Shown in pieces: positions 17,194 through 25,908 of a stretch of 39,385 nt of DNA. The translations under genes were made by a program, and so were the position numbers. The notes below the pieces were generated by a model. The model was given only the letters and a program-made list of their open reading frames with translations, did not search any database and was not told where the DNA came from. This DNA comes from Alphaproteobacteria bacterium (GTDB taxonomy: Bacteria; Pseudomonadota; Alphaproteobacteria; CAAHEQ01; UBA3637): contig SUUS01000011.1 in the NCBI GenBank assembly GCA_015062395.1, forward strand, positions 1 to 39,385, read 5' to 3'. Each line of letters opens with the position of its first letter. Positions within the stretch are counted from its first letter, which is position 1.

Positions 17194-17979
17194 ATGAAAA
17201 AAACGTTTAAAATCATGCAAAATCTGTTTGTATGCTTTTTTGTTCTTATATTAACAGCCTGCGCTACACCACCTTCAGATCCTGAAGCGTTAAAGCTGTA
17301 CAATGAAGCAAACGATCCGTTAGAACCATACAACAGAGTTATGACTGATTTTAACTTCAAAATAAATCGCTATATATACAGACCTTTTGACAAAGCATAT
17401 CAGTTTGTATTCCCTAAACCTGTGAGAGACTGTGTGTCTAATGCTTCTTCAAACCTGTCCCAACCTTATTACTTTGTAAACGCTTTATTGCAAGCAGAAT
17501 TTAAAGATAGCGCACAAATTTTTGCTCGTTTTTTTACGAATACAACGCTTGGAATTGGAGGATTGTTTGATGTAGCCAGCCAATTGGAAATACAAGCACC
17601 TGTTAAAGATTTTGGCGAAACACTATATCGCTGGGGATGGAACAATTCTATGCCTTATTTTGTTTGGCCGTTTTTAGGTCCTTCCGATATTCGAGAAACT
17701 GTCGCTTCTGTCGCTGGCTTTTTCTTGGATCCGACGGATTATGTTTTACCAAAAGCTGAAAAGGATCATCTTTTAATTTTTCGCTATGCCCTTAAAGGAA
17801 TCAACACCATTGATAGTTTAAGTGGACTGTTAGAAGACATTGAACGTACTTCTATAGATCCTTATGTGGCTTTGCGAACAATGTATCGACAAAACAGAAG
17901 CAAATTCTTAAATTTGGACGATATAGATGCTCAAACACAAAGCTATGACATTGATTTTGAATTTGAAGAGGATATATAA
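17194..17979 (+). CDS. mlaA: MlaA (VacJ) outer-membrane lipoprotein
   Basis: MlaA sits in the outer membrane and removes mislocalised phospholipid from the outer leaflet, passing it to MlaC. The 261 residues have a lipoprotein signal peptide with lipobox LTAC (Cys near residue 23). The MlaA family pattern follows: NDPLEPYNRVMTDFN, a region FARFFTNTTLGIGGLFDVAS, DFGETLYRWGW and YFVWPFLGPSDIRETV. The ATG follows AAGGGA. Its TAA shares one base with the mlaC ATG (TAATG). The inner-membrane Mla genes (mlaFEDB) are not in the window. Confidence 0.95.
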   Translation: MKKTFKIMQNLFVCFFVLILTACATPPSDPEALKLYNEANDPLEPYNRVMTDFNFKINRYIYRPFDKAYQFVFPKPVRDCVSNASSNLSQPYYFVNALLQAEFKDSAQIFARFFTNTTLGIGGLFDVASQLEIQAPVKDFGETLYRWGWNNSMPYFVWPFLGPSDIRETVASVAGFFLDPTDYVLPKAEKDHLLIFRYALKGINTIDSLSGLLEDIERTSIDPYVALRTMYRQNRSKFLNLDDIDAQTQSYDIDFEFEEDI

Positions 17980-18602
17980 TGAAAAAAATTATTACATTTA
18001 TCTTAATTGTATTTGCATCTGCAAACATTGCATATGCACAAAATAAATCTGCAACAACTTTTGTAAGCAATTTAGTCGATGAAGTCATCAATGAAGTTCT
18101 TGCAACAGATAATACAAAAGAAGAAAAGTCTCAAAAATTTGAAGAAATTATTCTTTCAAAAGTTGACACAGAAGCAATTGCAAGAACTGTATTAGCTCAA
18201 TACTGGAGAACAGCGACCCCTAAAGAAAAAGATGATTTTATAGAAGCGTTCAAAAATATGGCAATAAAAATGACAGCTGAACGTTTTGGAATGTATAATG
18301 GACAAGAAGTGAAGTTTTATTCTGAAAGACCGGCTCAAGGAAAAAATCAAGTTTTTGTAGAAAGTTCCATCTCCTCAGACAGCAAACCTATTCAAGTTAT
18401 GTGGCGAGTTCGCCAAAAAGATGGAAAATACAGCATTTTGGACATCATTGTTGAAGGTGTTAGCATGACATTAACTTATCGCAATGAATATACTACATAC
18501 CTGCAAAATCATTCCATCAATGATTTAATTAAAGAATTAGAACATCAAACTCAAAATGCGGCTGAAATTTTTGCTCAAAAACAGTCCGAAAAGAAAAAAT
18601 AG
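17979..18602 (+). CDS. mlaC: MlaC (Ttg2D) periplasmic phospholipid carrier
   Basis: MlaC carries phospholipid between MlaA and the inner-membrane MlaFEDB complex. The 207 residues begin with a signal peptide (MKKIITFILIVFASANIAYAQ). The Ttg2 family pattern is visible in LVDEVINEVLATDNTKEEKSQ, VDTEAIARTVLAQYWRTATPKEKDDFIEAF and the C-terminal VMWRVRQKDGKYSILDIIVEGVSM (read as separate short motifs). It overlaps mlaA by one base, so the two are coupled. A strong bidirectional terminator follows at 18629-18664. Confidence 0.92.
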   Translation: MKKIITFILIVFASANIAYAQNKSATTFVSNLVDEVINEVLATDNTKEEKSQKFEEIILSKVDTEAIARTVLAQYWRTATPKEKDDFIEAFKNMAIKMTAERFGMYNGQEVKFYSERPAQGKNQVFVESSISSDSKPIQVMWRVRQKDGKYSILDIIVEGVSMTLTYRNEYTTYLQNHSINDLIKELEHQTQNAAEIFAQKQSEKKK

Positions 18603-18628
18603 AACAAATTCCAATTCCCGATGAAAAT

Positions 18629-18664
18629 AAAAACTTCCGTTAAACGTACAACGGAAGTTTTTTT
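18629..18664. terminator. Bidirectional terminator between mlaC and acyP
   Basis: A perfect 13-bp stem, aaaaacttccgtt (18629-18641) with aacggaagttttt (18650-18662), eight-base loop, T run after it and A run before it. It serves mlaC on the plus strand and the acyP operon on the minus strand. Confidence 0.9.
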
Positions 18665-18695
18665 GTGATAAAATAAAGACAAAAAAAATATAACG

Positions 18696-18986
18696 CTATT
18701 CTGTGGGCAGAATTTTAAACGTAGCATTATCAATCATTCGTTTTAAATTATCATCAACAGGTAAAACAGTCACTTCTGTCACTGTAGCGAAAATGGGACC
18801 TTTCTGGCAAAACTGAATAAACTTATTTAATAAATCATGAGAAGATGATGCATAAATTTCAACTGAACCATCTATACGATTTCTAACAAAACCTGTAATA
18901 CCTAAAGAAACAGCATGACGCGCAACAAATCGACGAAAGCCGACATGTTGAACGCGTCCTGATATTAAAAAATGTACTTCTGCCAT
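18696..18986 (-). CDS. acyP: Acylphosphatase
   Basis: Hydrolyses carboxyl-phosphate bonds such as acetyl or carbamoyl phosphate. The 96 residues are normal length and contain the signature GRVQHVGFRRFV (phosphate loop with the catalytic Arg in FRR) and GFVRNRIDGSVEI, which holds the catalytic Asn. The usual Gly in VQGVGFR is His here, a variant outside the catalytic residues. It starts eight bases after the asmA-like stop, with a weak TTAGG ribosome site, so it is probably translated by coupling. It is the last gene of the rarA-rluC-asmA-acyP string. Confidence 0.93.
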   Translation of the reverse strand: MAEVHFLISGRVQHVGFRRFVARHAVSLGITGFVRNRIDGSVEIYASSSHDLLNKFIQFCQKGPIFATVTEVTVLPVDDNLKRMIDNATFKILPTE

Positions 18987-18994
18987 CTAAAAAC

Positions 18995-21337
18995 CTAAGG
19001 GTTTTGTGCTGGAACTGGTTCATTCACAGACAAAACGTCTGAAAAATTATCCAACAATTCCCTACCCAATTTTTGAGCTTTTGTAGGTTTCACTTTAACA
19101 GGTTTTACGACAGGCTTTTGTTCGACTTCTTTCTTTTCCAATCGACCAAAATAAGCATCTATTGATTTCAATGTTAATCCTGTAGCTGCAATTCTGCACA
19201 AAGACACATCTTCTCCTGACGTTTTCTTTTTATATAAATCTAAAACCGTTTTTTTGTTCTGCCCCTTCTCAGCCAACATTGGCAAAATCTGTGTCACTGC
19301 CTTTGAAACATCCTTATCTATTCCCACTTCTGGGTTTTGCAAACGTCCAGTTAAAGAAACGGCTTTAATTGGTTGTCCTGATGCACTTGCACGAGTAAAA
19401 TTCTTTTGAGGAATAAAGCGTAGGTTTAATTGCTCGCCACCTAAATTAACATCCCCATTGATTAGCATATTAAATCGATTCGTCTCAAAAACTGCATTTT
19501 TATCAAAAACAATAGTACCATTCTTTACCAAAGCGTTTACAACACCACATTTAACGAATAAATCTTGAACCGTCTGATAAGAAGAACCTCCTTGAGCACT
19601 CGCAGAAAACAAAGAACTAACGATAGGAGATAAAATTTCTAATTGATTAGCAACAACTAAAAGCTCTCCATTTAAAGAATTAGATATACTATTTAAATTA
19701 TCCCCTTGCGCTGTCAAAAATAAATTCATATCCATTGTACCAGCTAATAATTGTTTTTTCCATAGATTAACTTGGTTAAAATTTAATTTTTCAGCAACTA
19801 AATCTAACTTCCATTGAGGAATAGATGCTACTGTATCTAATGATAACAAACCAACTAAATTTCCTTCGGCTAAATTAGTCCCTTCATTTAGCGTAATTTT
19901 AAGAGATCCTGCATCTAACAACACATTGGCTTTAATCGTTGGATAACGCACAAACGCATTTTTTGCATACCAGTTATCAATCGAAATAGCTAAATTCATA
20001 TCGAACTTCTTCATCCACGCCATATTTAATGTTTTTTTAGAAAATAATTCTTTTCCTAAATCCCGTTTCAAATTAAGAATATCTGAAGGAAAGTGTTTTT
20101 TTCCAACTTCGTCAGAAAAAACATTAGCAGGCTTAAAATAATGTGAACGAATTTCACCAGAAATTATCGGACGAACGCCATCTAACATAACAGAAATACT
20201 TCCATCAATATCTGTTTCGTCAAACATCGTAGAAAAATTTGTAAATTCTATTTTTTTCCCAACTTCTAAAGTGTATGCACTTTGCAACGTAAACGGTTTC
20301 AAACCAAACAACTGAACAAATTCAGGCTTAACAATGTCAAGATTAAAACGTCCAGAACCTAATTGACCTAATAAATTATGATCGATATTGTAAGAAAAGT
20401 GGACTCCAATAGCATCTAAATCAACGGAACCGTCCGACACCATCTGACCATTTAACAATTTTGTGTTGACCTTTAACTTATACGATTCGGCTGGCAAATA
20501 ATCATTTTCAACACCACCGAAAACAGCAGATGTATAGGCTTTTTTCAAATCTTTACCTTCTGCTGTAATGTTCAAAACAATATCCCTTGAACAATTCAAG
20601 ATATCTCTACACGTTCCAAAGATATTGGCTTGTCCATTCAACGCAGTCAAAGTTAAATTGAAATTTAAATTGCGTTTAGTTTGTAAGACACTTAACAAAT
20701 TTTTAACAGAACCTGAAAATGCAATCGTTTCGTTTTCAAAAACAGCACTTCCTTTAAAATCAGCTAAATCTGTCAAAGAAAAGTTCGTTAGCAAAATTTC
20801 TTTTTGTTTTGAATCTTCTCCATCTATAAAATTGATTTTTACATTCGTCATCGAAATTAAATCAACCTGTGTTTGCGCCAACAATATAACATCTGAACTT
20901 TTAGACAATGTTGGACGAGCTGACTTTTTAGCAGAGCCATCTTGGGCGCGATGAAGCATCGTCCAATTGTTTTTTCCCAACGGATTTACCTCTAAAGAAA
21001 TAGACACATCAGAAACTTCAACATTCTGAATGTTTATCATTTTTCTGAAAAAAGCAGCTAAATCAAAAGAAAAAGAAGCTTTTTTAGCTGTTAAAAAGTT
21101 TTTATCCTCAAAACCATCTGGATTTAAAATAGATATATTTTCAGCAATCAAAGTTGGTTTTAATGATTTTGCCAACGTCATTGGACCATTTACTTTTACA
21201 GTCATTCCTATTTTTTCAGAAACGACTCGTTCAATTTGGCTTTTGTATGAATTAACATCAAATGTAAAGATGTAAACAACGCCACCCACAAGAACTATCA
21301 ACAAAAAAGCAAAAAAAGCAATTAGTATTTTTTTCAT
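18995..21337 (-). CDS. AsmA-family envelope protein
   Basis: AsmA-like proteins are anchored in the inner membrane and span the periplasm as long beta-rich bridges; the larger members move phospholipid to the outer membrane. 780 residues from the ATG at 21337, chosen because AAAGGGGA lies eight bases before it. A TTG ten codons upstream, overlapping the rluC stop, is unlikely. There is one N-terminal membrane helix (KKILIAFFAFLLIVLVGGVV). AsmA N-terminal pattern: VNSYKSQIERVVSEKIG, VKVNGPMTLAKSLKPTL, ENISILNPDGF. The C-terminal AsmA domain includes NGDVNLGGEQLNLRFIPQK. The tail is Lys/Pro-rich. Family sure; exact cargo unknown. Confidence 0.9.
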   Translation of the reverse strand: MKKILIAFFAFLLIVLVGGVVYIFTFDVNSYKSQIERVVSEKIGMTVKVNGPMTLAKSLKPTLIAENISILNPDGFEDKNFLTAKKASFSFDLAAFFRKMINIQNVEVSDVSISLEVNPLGKNNWTMLHRAQDGSAKKSARPTLSKSSDVILLAQTQVDLISMTNVKINFIDGEDSKQKEILLTNFSLTDLADFKGSAVFENETIAFSGSVKNLLSVLQTKRNLNFNLTLTALNGQANIFGTCRDILNCSRDIVLNITAEGKDLKKAYTSAVFGGVENDYLPAESYKLKVNTKLLNGQMVSDGSVDLDAIGVHFSYNIDHNLLGQLGSGRFNLDIVKPEFVQLFGLKPFTLQSAYTLEVGKKIEFTNFSTMFDETDIDGSISVMLDGVRPIISGEIRSHYFKPANVFSDEVGKKHFPSDILNLKRDLGKELFSKKTLNMAWMKKFDMNLAISIDNWYAKNAFVRYPTIKANVLLDAGSLKITLNEGTNLAEGNLVGLLSLDTVASIPQWKLDLVAEKLNFNQVNLWKKQLLAGTMDMNLFLTAQGDNLNSISNSLNGELLVVANQLEILSPIVSSLFSASAQGGSSYQTVQDLFVKCGVVNALVKNGTIVFDKNAVFETNRFNMLINGDVNLGGEQLNLRFIPQKNFTRASASGQPIKAVSLTGRLQNPEVGIDKDVSKAVTQILPMLAEKGQNKKTVLDLYKKKTSGEDVSLCRIAATGLTLKSIDAYFGRLEKKEVEQKPVVKPVKVKPTKAQKLGRELLDNFSDVLSVNEPVPAQNP

Positions 21338-21363
21338 TAAAATCCCCTTTATATTTTTTTCAC

Positions 21364-22323
21364 TCAAAAAGAGTCAAAATCTTCTTCCTTATTTTTAACA
21401 CTAAATTTCAAAAAGGCAAAGCTTTTTTTCATATAATTTGGTATTATTGCATTAATTTTTAAAAATTTACCATCTAACAGAGGAATTTTTAATGCCTTTG
21501 CATGCAAAAACATCTGTTTTTCCAAGCCATCTGCAAAAAATCCACCATATTTTTCATCACCAACAATTGGACAGCCAATATGCGCACAATGAACTCTTAA
21601 CTGATGTGTTCGTCCAGTTAAAGGCATTAAACGCAGCAAAGAAAATTGACCATTCGTATCAATAACTTCATAAAGAGATTTAGCATATTGCCCATTTTCA
21701 TCAACTTGCATTAATTCTCCACCATTTTTCCCAGATTTTTTCAATAATGGAGCTTCTATATAACCATTCATTGTTTTGGGACATCCATGAACGATAGCCC
21801 AATAAATTTTTCTGGCTTGTTTGCTTTCAAAAGCCTTTGCCAATAATGCCGCACTTTTAACGTTTCGAGCAAGAACCAAAACGCCACTGGTTTGCTTATC
21901 CAAACGATGAACTAAACGTGGTTTCTCTCCTCCGAATTTTAAACCTTCAGACAAAGCGTCAATATGCCGCGTTGTTTTTGTCCCCCCTTGTACAGCCAAG
22001 CCAGCAGGTTTATTTAATACGATAATATCTTTATCTTTGTAAATGATCAACGATTGCACAAACTTTACATCTGCTTCAGATAGATTATTTTTATTATTAT
22101 TTTCCAATTGTTCTACTGATAATGGTGGAATCCTTATTTCATCCCCTGCATTTAAACGCAAGTCTGATTTTGCTTTTATCCCATTTACACGTACATTTTT
22201 GCAGCGCAACATTTTTTCCAGCATACCATGCGTTAACGCTGGATAATAACGTTTAAACCAACGATCTAAACGTGCCCCTGCATCTTTTTCTTCAACATTT
22301 ACAAAGACTACTTTTTCTGACAT
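21364..22323 (-). CDS. rluC: RluC/RluD-family 23S rRNA pseudouridine synthase
   Basis: Converts uridines of 23S rRNA to pseudouridine. The 319 residues contain an N-terminal S4 RNA-binding domain (ARLDRWFKRYYPALTHGMLE), then the catalytic domain with the signature RLVHRLDKQTSGVLVLARN, whose Asp in HRLD is the nucleophile, and PLTGRTHQLRVHCAHIGCPI. The arrangement (RluA subfamily with S4) matches RluC, RluD and related enzymes; the RluC name follows the usual alphaproteobacterial annotation and is less certain than the family. The start lies inside the end of rarA (16-base overlap). Confidence 0.9.
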   Translation of the reverse strand: MSEKVVFVNVEEKDAGARLDRWFKRYYPALTHGMLEKMLRCKNVRVNGIKAKSDLRLNAGDEIRIPPLSVEQLENNNKNNLSEADVKFVQSLIIYKDKDIIVLNKPAGLAVQGGTKTTRHIDALSEGLKFGGEKPRLVHRLDKQTSGVLVLARNVKSAALLAKAFESKQARKIYWAIVHGCPKTMNGYIEAPLLKKSGKNGGELMQVDENGQYAKSLYEVIDTNGQFSLLRLMPLTGRTHQLRVHCAHIGCPIVGDEKYGGFFADGLEKQMFLHAKALKIPLLDGKFLKINAIIPNYMKKSFAFLKFSVKNKEEDFDSF

Positions 22324-23606
22324 TTTTTCTGTTTTCTTAAATTATTCCAATACGTTAATCGCTTATTAATTTCACGTTCGAAACCTCGTTCAGGAGGTTT
22401 ATAAAATGTACAATGATGCATTTGATCAGGGAAATATTCTTGACCAGAAAAACCATCAACCGTATCCGGATCGTATTCATAACCTGCGTTATAGCCCAAC
22501 TCTTCCATCAATTTAGTTGGCGCATTTAAAATATGCATAGGTGGAGACAGAGAACCTGTTTCTTTGGCTGTTTTGGATGCAGCTTTCCACGCTTTATAAA
22601 CGCCCACAGATTTGGGTGCAGTAGCCAAATAAACAACCAACTGAGCGATTGCCAAATCACCTTCTGGCGAACCCAAACGTTCGTATGTATTCCAGGCCGA
22701 AATAGCTTGTGTCACTGCATTTGGATCTGCCAAACCAACATCTTCAACAGAAAAACGAGCCAATCGTCGTAAAATGTATTTAGGGTCTTCCCCACCCTGC
22801 ATCATACGAGCCAACCAATAAAGACCTGCATCAGGATCGCTTCCTCGCAAAGATTTATGCAGTGCGCTGATTAAATTATAATGCCCTTCTCTGTCCTTAT
22901 CATATAGAGGTAATCGTTGAGAAATAATTTTCGACACTTGCGCTATTGTCATTGGTTCATCTGCCCCATATTGTTCAATAGCTTCAATTAAATTGATAAA
23001 ATAACGACCATCACCATCTGGCAAAGAAAGCAAGTATTCTTTTGATTCAAAAGTCAAAGGAAGTGGATGACCTAAAACACTTTCTGCTTTCTGCAAAATA
23101 CGCTCCAAACCTTCTTTTTTCAAAGCCTTCAAAACAAAAACTTTACATCTGGAAAGCAAAGCACTATTCAACTCAAAAGACGGATTTTCAGTCGTTGCAC
23201 CAACCAAAATAACCGTTCCATCTTCTACATAAGGCAAAAAACTGTCTTGTTGAGAACGATTAAACCTGTGGATTTCATCGACAAACAACAACGTTTTTTT
23301 TCCTAGTTGTTTGCGATTTTTTGCATTATCAAAAATACGCCTTAAATCTGCGACTCCAGAAAAAACAGCTGAAAGAGGTTCATAGTAAAGCCCTGCAACA
23401 TTTGCGAATAACTTGGCTATTGTCGTCTTTCCACAACCAGGTGGCCCCCATAAAATGAAGGACGAAACTTTTCCTGTTTTCATCATTCGTCCCAAAGGAG
23501 CATCATCTGCCAACAAATGCTCTTGCCCAACGACCTCTTCCAAAGAAGATGGTCTTAACCTGTCTGCCAACGGTCTATCTTGTTGCTGTTCAAATAACGT
23601 ACTCAT
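22308..23606 (-). CDS. rarA: Replication-associated recombination ATPase RarA
   Basis: RarA (MgsA) is an AAA+ ATPase related to clamp loaders that acts at stalled replication forks. The 432 residues show the N-terminal LADRLRPSSLEEVVGQEHLL, Walker A GPPGCGKTT, Walker B LFVDEIHRFN, sensor 1 GATTENPSFELN, and the C-terminal tetramerisation region with SLRGSDPDAGLYWLARM and YPHD-like YEYDPDT. Length normal. The ATG follows AAAGGAA. It is the first gene of a four-gene string (rarA, rluC, asmA-like, acyP) on the minus strand. No convincing promoter hexamers were found in the 150 bases upstream. Confidence 0.96.
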   Translation of the reverse strand: MSTLFEQQQDRPLADRLRPSSLEEVVGQEHLLADDAPLGRMMKTGKVSSFILWGPPGCGKTTIAKLFANVAGLYYEPLSAVFSGVADLRRIFDNAKNRKQLGKKTLLFVDEIHRFNRSQQDSFLPYVEDGTVILVGATTENPSFELNSALLSRCKVFVLKALKKEGLERILQKAESVLGHPLPLTFESKEYLLSLPDGDGRYFINLIEAIEQYGADEPMTIAQVSKIISQRLPLYDKDREGHYNLISALHKSLRGSDPDAGLYWLARMMQGGEDPKYILRRLARFSVEDVGLADPNAVTQAISAWNTYERLGSPEGDLAIAQLVVYLATAPKSVGVYKAWKAASKTAKETGSLSPPMHILNAPTKLMEELGYNAGYEYDPDTVDGFSGQEYFPDQMHHCTFYKPPERGFEREINKRLTYWNNLRKQKKCQKK

Positions 23607-23707
23607 ATTTATTCCTTTTCGACTAATTTAGCATAAAAAGCACACAAATAAAAGAAAAAAAAGCTATTGAAGTAAAATTTATACGGTAAAATACGCCCTC
23701 TTTTTTT

Positions 23708-23736
23708 CTGGACTTTTTATACCTATATGTTAGAAT
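23708..23736 (+). promoter_or_regulatory. Candidate promoter of RNHCP gene
   Basis: CTGGAC (23708-23713), 17 bases, TAGAAT (23731-23736), preceded by TGT so that it forms an extended -10. The -35 is poor. The start near 23743 would leave a very short leader carrying GGGAGG. Confidence 0.35.
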
Positions 23737-23756
23737 GAAGATAGGGAGGTTATATC

Positions 23757-24098
23757 ATGTCAAAACAATTTAAAAAAGTTCAAGAAGATTTTATCTGTGA
23801 AATGTGTGGAACTAAAGTATCGGGAAACGGATATACAAATCACTGCCCAGAATGCTTAACTTCAAAACACGTAGATATTAATCCTGGTGATAGAGCCTGT
23901 GATTGTCATGGTTTAATGCCTGCTGTTGGTTTAGATACCAAAAATGGCGAATTTATACTGGTTCAACGTTGTCAAAAGTGTGGTTTCGTCAGACGCAATA
24001 AAATTTGGGAAAACGATAGTCAAAAGGCCATACGTGCCATTATGAATAACACATTACCAGAATACATTGAAGAACTAAAAAAAATTAATAATAACTGA
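23757..24098 (+). CDS. RNHCP-domain zinc-binding protein
   Basis: 113 residues. The signature TNHCPECLTSKHVDINPGDR matches the RNHCP domain, named for its RNHCPxCLxSxHVD core (Thr replaces Arg here). Cys pairs CEMC, CPEC, CDCHG and CQKCG give two likely zinc-ribbon sites. The biochemical role of the family is not established. The ATG follows AGGGAGG. Its 3' end overlaps the convergent gene 24085-24618 by 14 bases, with no terminator between. Confidence 0.88.
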   Translation: MSKQFKKVQEDFICEMCGTKVSGNGYTNHCPECLTSKHVDINPGDRACDCHGLMPAVGLDTKNGEFILVQRCQKCGFVRRNKIWENDSQKAIRAIMNNTLPEYIEELKKINNN

Positions 24099-24618
24099 GT
24101 ATATTCTGTCTTTTTTCCACATACTCATCAAACGTCATCTTGCCTATATGACTTCGCAGATATTTTAACCCTCTTGCAAGACCTTTTCGTTTATGCCCCC
24201 ACAAACGCATAACTTCTTTTTTATCTGCCTGTCTGATTGTATCTATTTTTTTCATCCAGAGGATTGAATTTATAATTTCTTTGCGTTTTTGTGGATTATG
24301 TTCATTTTTTAACCGAAAAAAGAATGCCCAATAAACAGCTCTTCGAACAGATTTATGAAGTTGAGATGCCTTGTTAAAGTAAGCTTCTTCATTTGCTTTT
24401 TTTAAATGATTTATATCAATATCTTTCAGCAATGGAATAATCGGACCTCCGGCCAAAATCAAAGAAAATGTCAACAAAACAGTAGAATCTGTTGCCAATC
24501 CCATCAAAAAAACAACCGTTGAATAAGGTACAGAGTACTTTGGTTGTGCCAGTTTCAACAGCTTTTCATTCGTTTCTAACCAACTCATCTCTTCGTAAAT
24601 TTTCTTTACTTCATACAT
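24085..24618 (-). CDS. Unknown small protein with a hydrophobic hairpin
   Basis: 177 residues, family not recognised. Residues 29-62 (YSTVVFLMGLATDSTVLLTFSLILAGGPII, in two parts) could form a membrane hairpin; the rest is charged and helical with many Lys/Arg (RRAVYWAFFFRLKNE, RLWGHKRKGLARGLKYLRS). No signal peptide. The ATG follows GGAG with a GANTC (gaatc on plus, 24621-24625) between ribosome site and start codon. It lies just downstream of the trhP-like gene on the same strand (38-base gap), so it may be cotranscribed with it. Confidence 0.65.
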   Translation of the reverse strand: MYEVKKIYEEMSWLETNEKLLKLAQPKYSVPYSTVVFLMGLATDSTVLLTFSLILAGGPIIPLLKDIDINHLKKANEEAYFNKASQLHKSVRRAVYWAFFFRLKNEHNPQKRKEIINSILWMKKIDTIRQADKKEVMRLWGHKRKGLARGLKYLRSHIGKMTFDEYVEKRQNILSYY

Positions 24619-24656
24619 AAGAATCTCCGATTTTTCAAAACATCAACAAAATTTTA

Positions 24657-25907
24657 TCAGGTTTTATTTCCAATAAATTTTCGAGCGACACTTAAAATGG
24701 GTAATTTATCTAAAATGTCAGATGAAACAGGAATCCGAATCGATTGACCTAAATGTCCTGTTGAAATAACATCTAAAAGTTTATCATTTCTTGTATCATA
24801 AAATTCATCCATTTTGACTTTAACTGGTTCAAATTGTGACGGAGATAAAAATTCCAATTCATCCCCCTTTTCAATTTTATGTTTAATTTCAAAAATAATA
24901 CTGTCTTGAGTTTTATCTGTCACTCTGCCTGCATAACGCCAGATACCCGAGCTGGCCGAAATATCATAATTCAAACTTTCTGGACCTGCATTCCCATCAA
25001 AAAATCCCAAAGTATATCCACGATTTTGAAGCGTTTTCAATTCCTCAACATATTCATCAGGTTTCCACTCTTTCGGATTGTTATACCAATCATCGATAGC
25101 TTTTCGATAAGCTCTGGTTGCAATTGCAACATAATATTCTGACTTATTACGACCTTCGATTTTAAAACTGTCCAAACCTACATTTAAAAGCTCATCCAAT
25201 CTTGGCATTAAACACAAATCTCTGGAGTTCATAATGTATGCACCATGATCATCTTCCATCATTTCCATCAATTGGCCTGGACGATTTTCTTCTTCAATAT
25301 AAAATTTATATTTCCAGCGGCATGTATGAGCACAATTTCCTTTATTTGCACTGCGACCTGTTAAAAAATTTGATAATAAACAACGACCTGAATAACTAAC
25401 ACACATTGCCCCATGAACAAAGACCTCTAAATCAATATCTGGACACTTTTCACGTATTTCATACATTTCAGATAAAGGAACTTCCCGACCTAAAACACAC
25501 AATTTTGCACCTTGCTTTTGCCAATAATTAACAGTCATATAAGAACAAACATTTGCTTGCGTTGATATATGTCTGGGAATTTGAGGACAGACTTGTCCGA
25601 CATATTCAAAAACACCTGGGTCAGCAACAATAACGCCATCCGGTTTTAAAAATTGCAGCATTTTTACAGCTTCTTCCAACCGTTCCATATCGTGGTTGTG
25701 TGTAAACAAATTCAAAGTCAAATAAATCTTTTTTCCGATTGAATGGGCATACTCAATCCCCTCTTTCAAATCAGCCATTGTAAAGCCACTTTTCGCGCGC
25801 AAAGAAACAGATGGTAAACCACAATATACAACATCTGCTCCGTACATAAAAGCCGTTTTTAATCTATCTAATGTTCCTGCAGGTAATAGTAATTCTGGTT
25901 TTTTCAT
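24657..25907 (-). CDS. trhP: Peptidase-U32-family protein, TrhP (YegQ)-like tRNA uridine hydroxylase
   Basis: TrhP makes 5-hydroxyuridine at tRNA position 34 from prephenate-dependent chemistry in E. coli. 416 residues from the ATG at 25907, one base after the polA stop with GAAAGAGG as ribosome site. It matches YegQ closely by pattern: KKPELLLPAGTLDRLKTAF, YGADVVYCG, the U32 core VFVHGAMCVSYSGRCLLSN followed by GNCAHTCRWKY (four conserved Cys, probably a metal or Fe-S site), DDHGAYIMNSRDLC and SFKIEGRNKSEYYVA. Despite the family name, peptidase activity is not expected. The subfamily assignment is likely but not certain, since other U32 proteins (RlhA, UbiU/V) share the core. Confidence 0.85.
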   Translation of the reverse strand: MKKPELLLPAGTLDRLKTAFMYGADVVYCGLPSVSLRAKSGFTMADLKEGIEYAHSIGKKIYLTLNLFTHNHDMERLEEAVKMLQFLKPDGVIVADPGVFEYVGQVCPQIPRHISTQANVCSYMTVNYWQKQGAKLCVLGREVPLSEMYEIREKCPDIDLEVFVHGAMCVSYSGRCLLSNFLTGRSANKGNCAHTCRWKYKFYIEEENRPGQLMEMMEDDHGAYIMNSRDLCLMPRLDELLNVGLDSFKIEGRNKSEYYVAIATRAYRKAIDDWYNNPKEWKPDEYVEELKTLQNRGYTLGFFDGNAGPESLNYDISASSGIWRYAGRVTDKTQDSIIFEIKHKIEKGDELEFLSPSQFEPVKVKMDEFYDTRNDKLLDVISTGHLGQSIRIPVSSDILDKLPILSVARKFIGNKT

Positions 25908-25908
25908 A

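Noticed and set aside
18995-21367. AsmA-like start at the TTG overlapping the rluC stop
   Set aside because: ATG at 21337 has AAAGGGGA at proper distance and begins right at the signal anchor; the TTG has neither.
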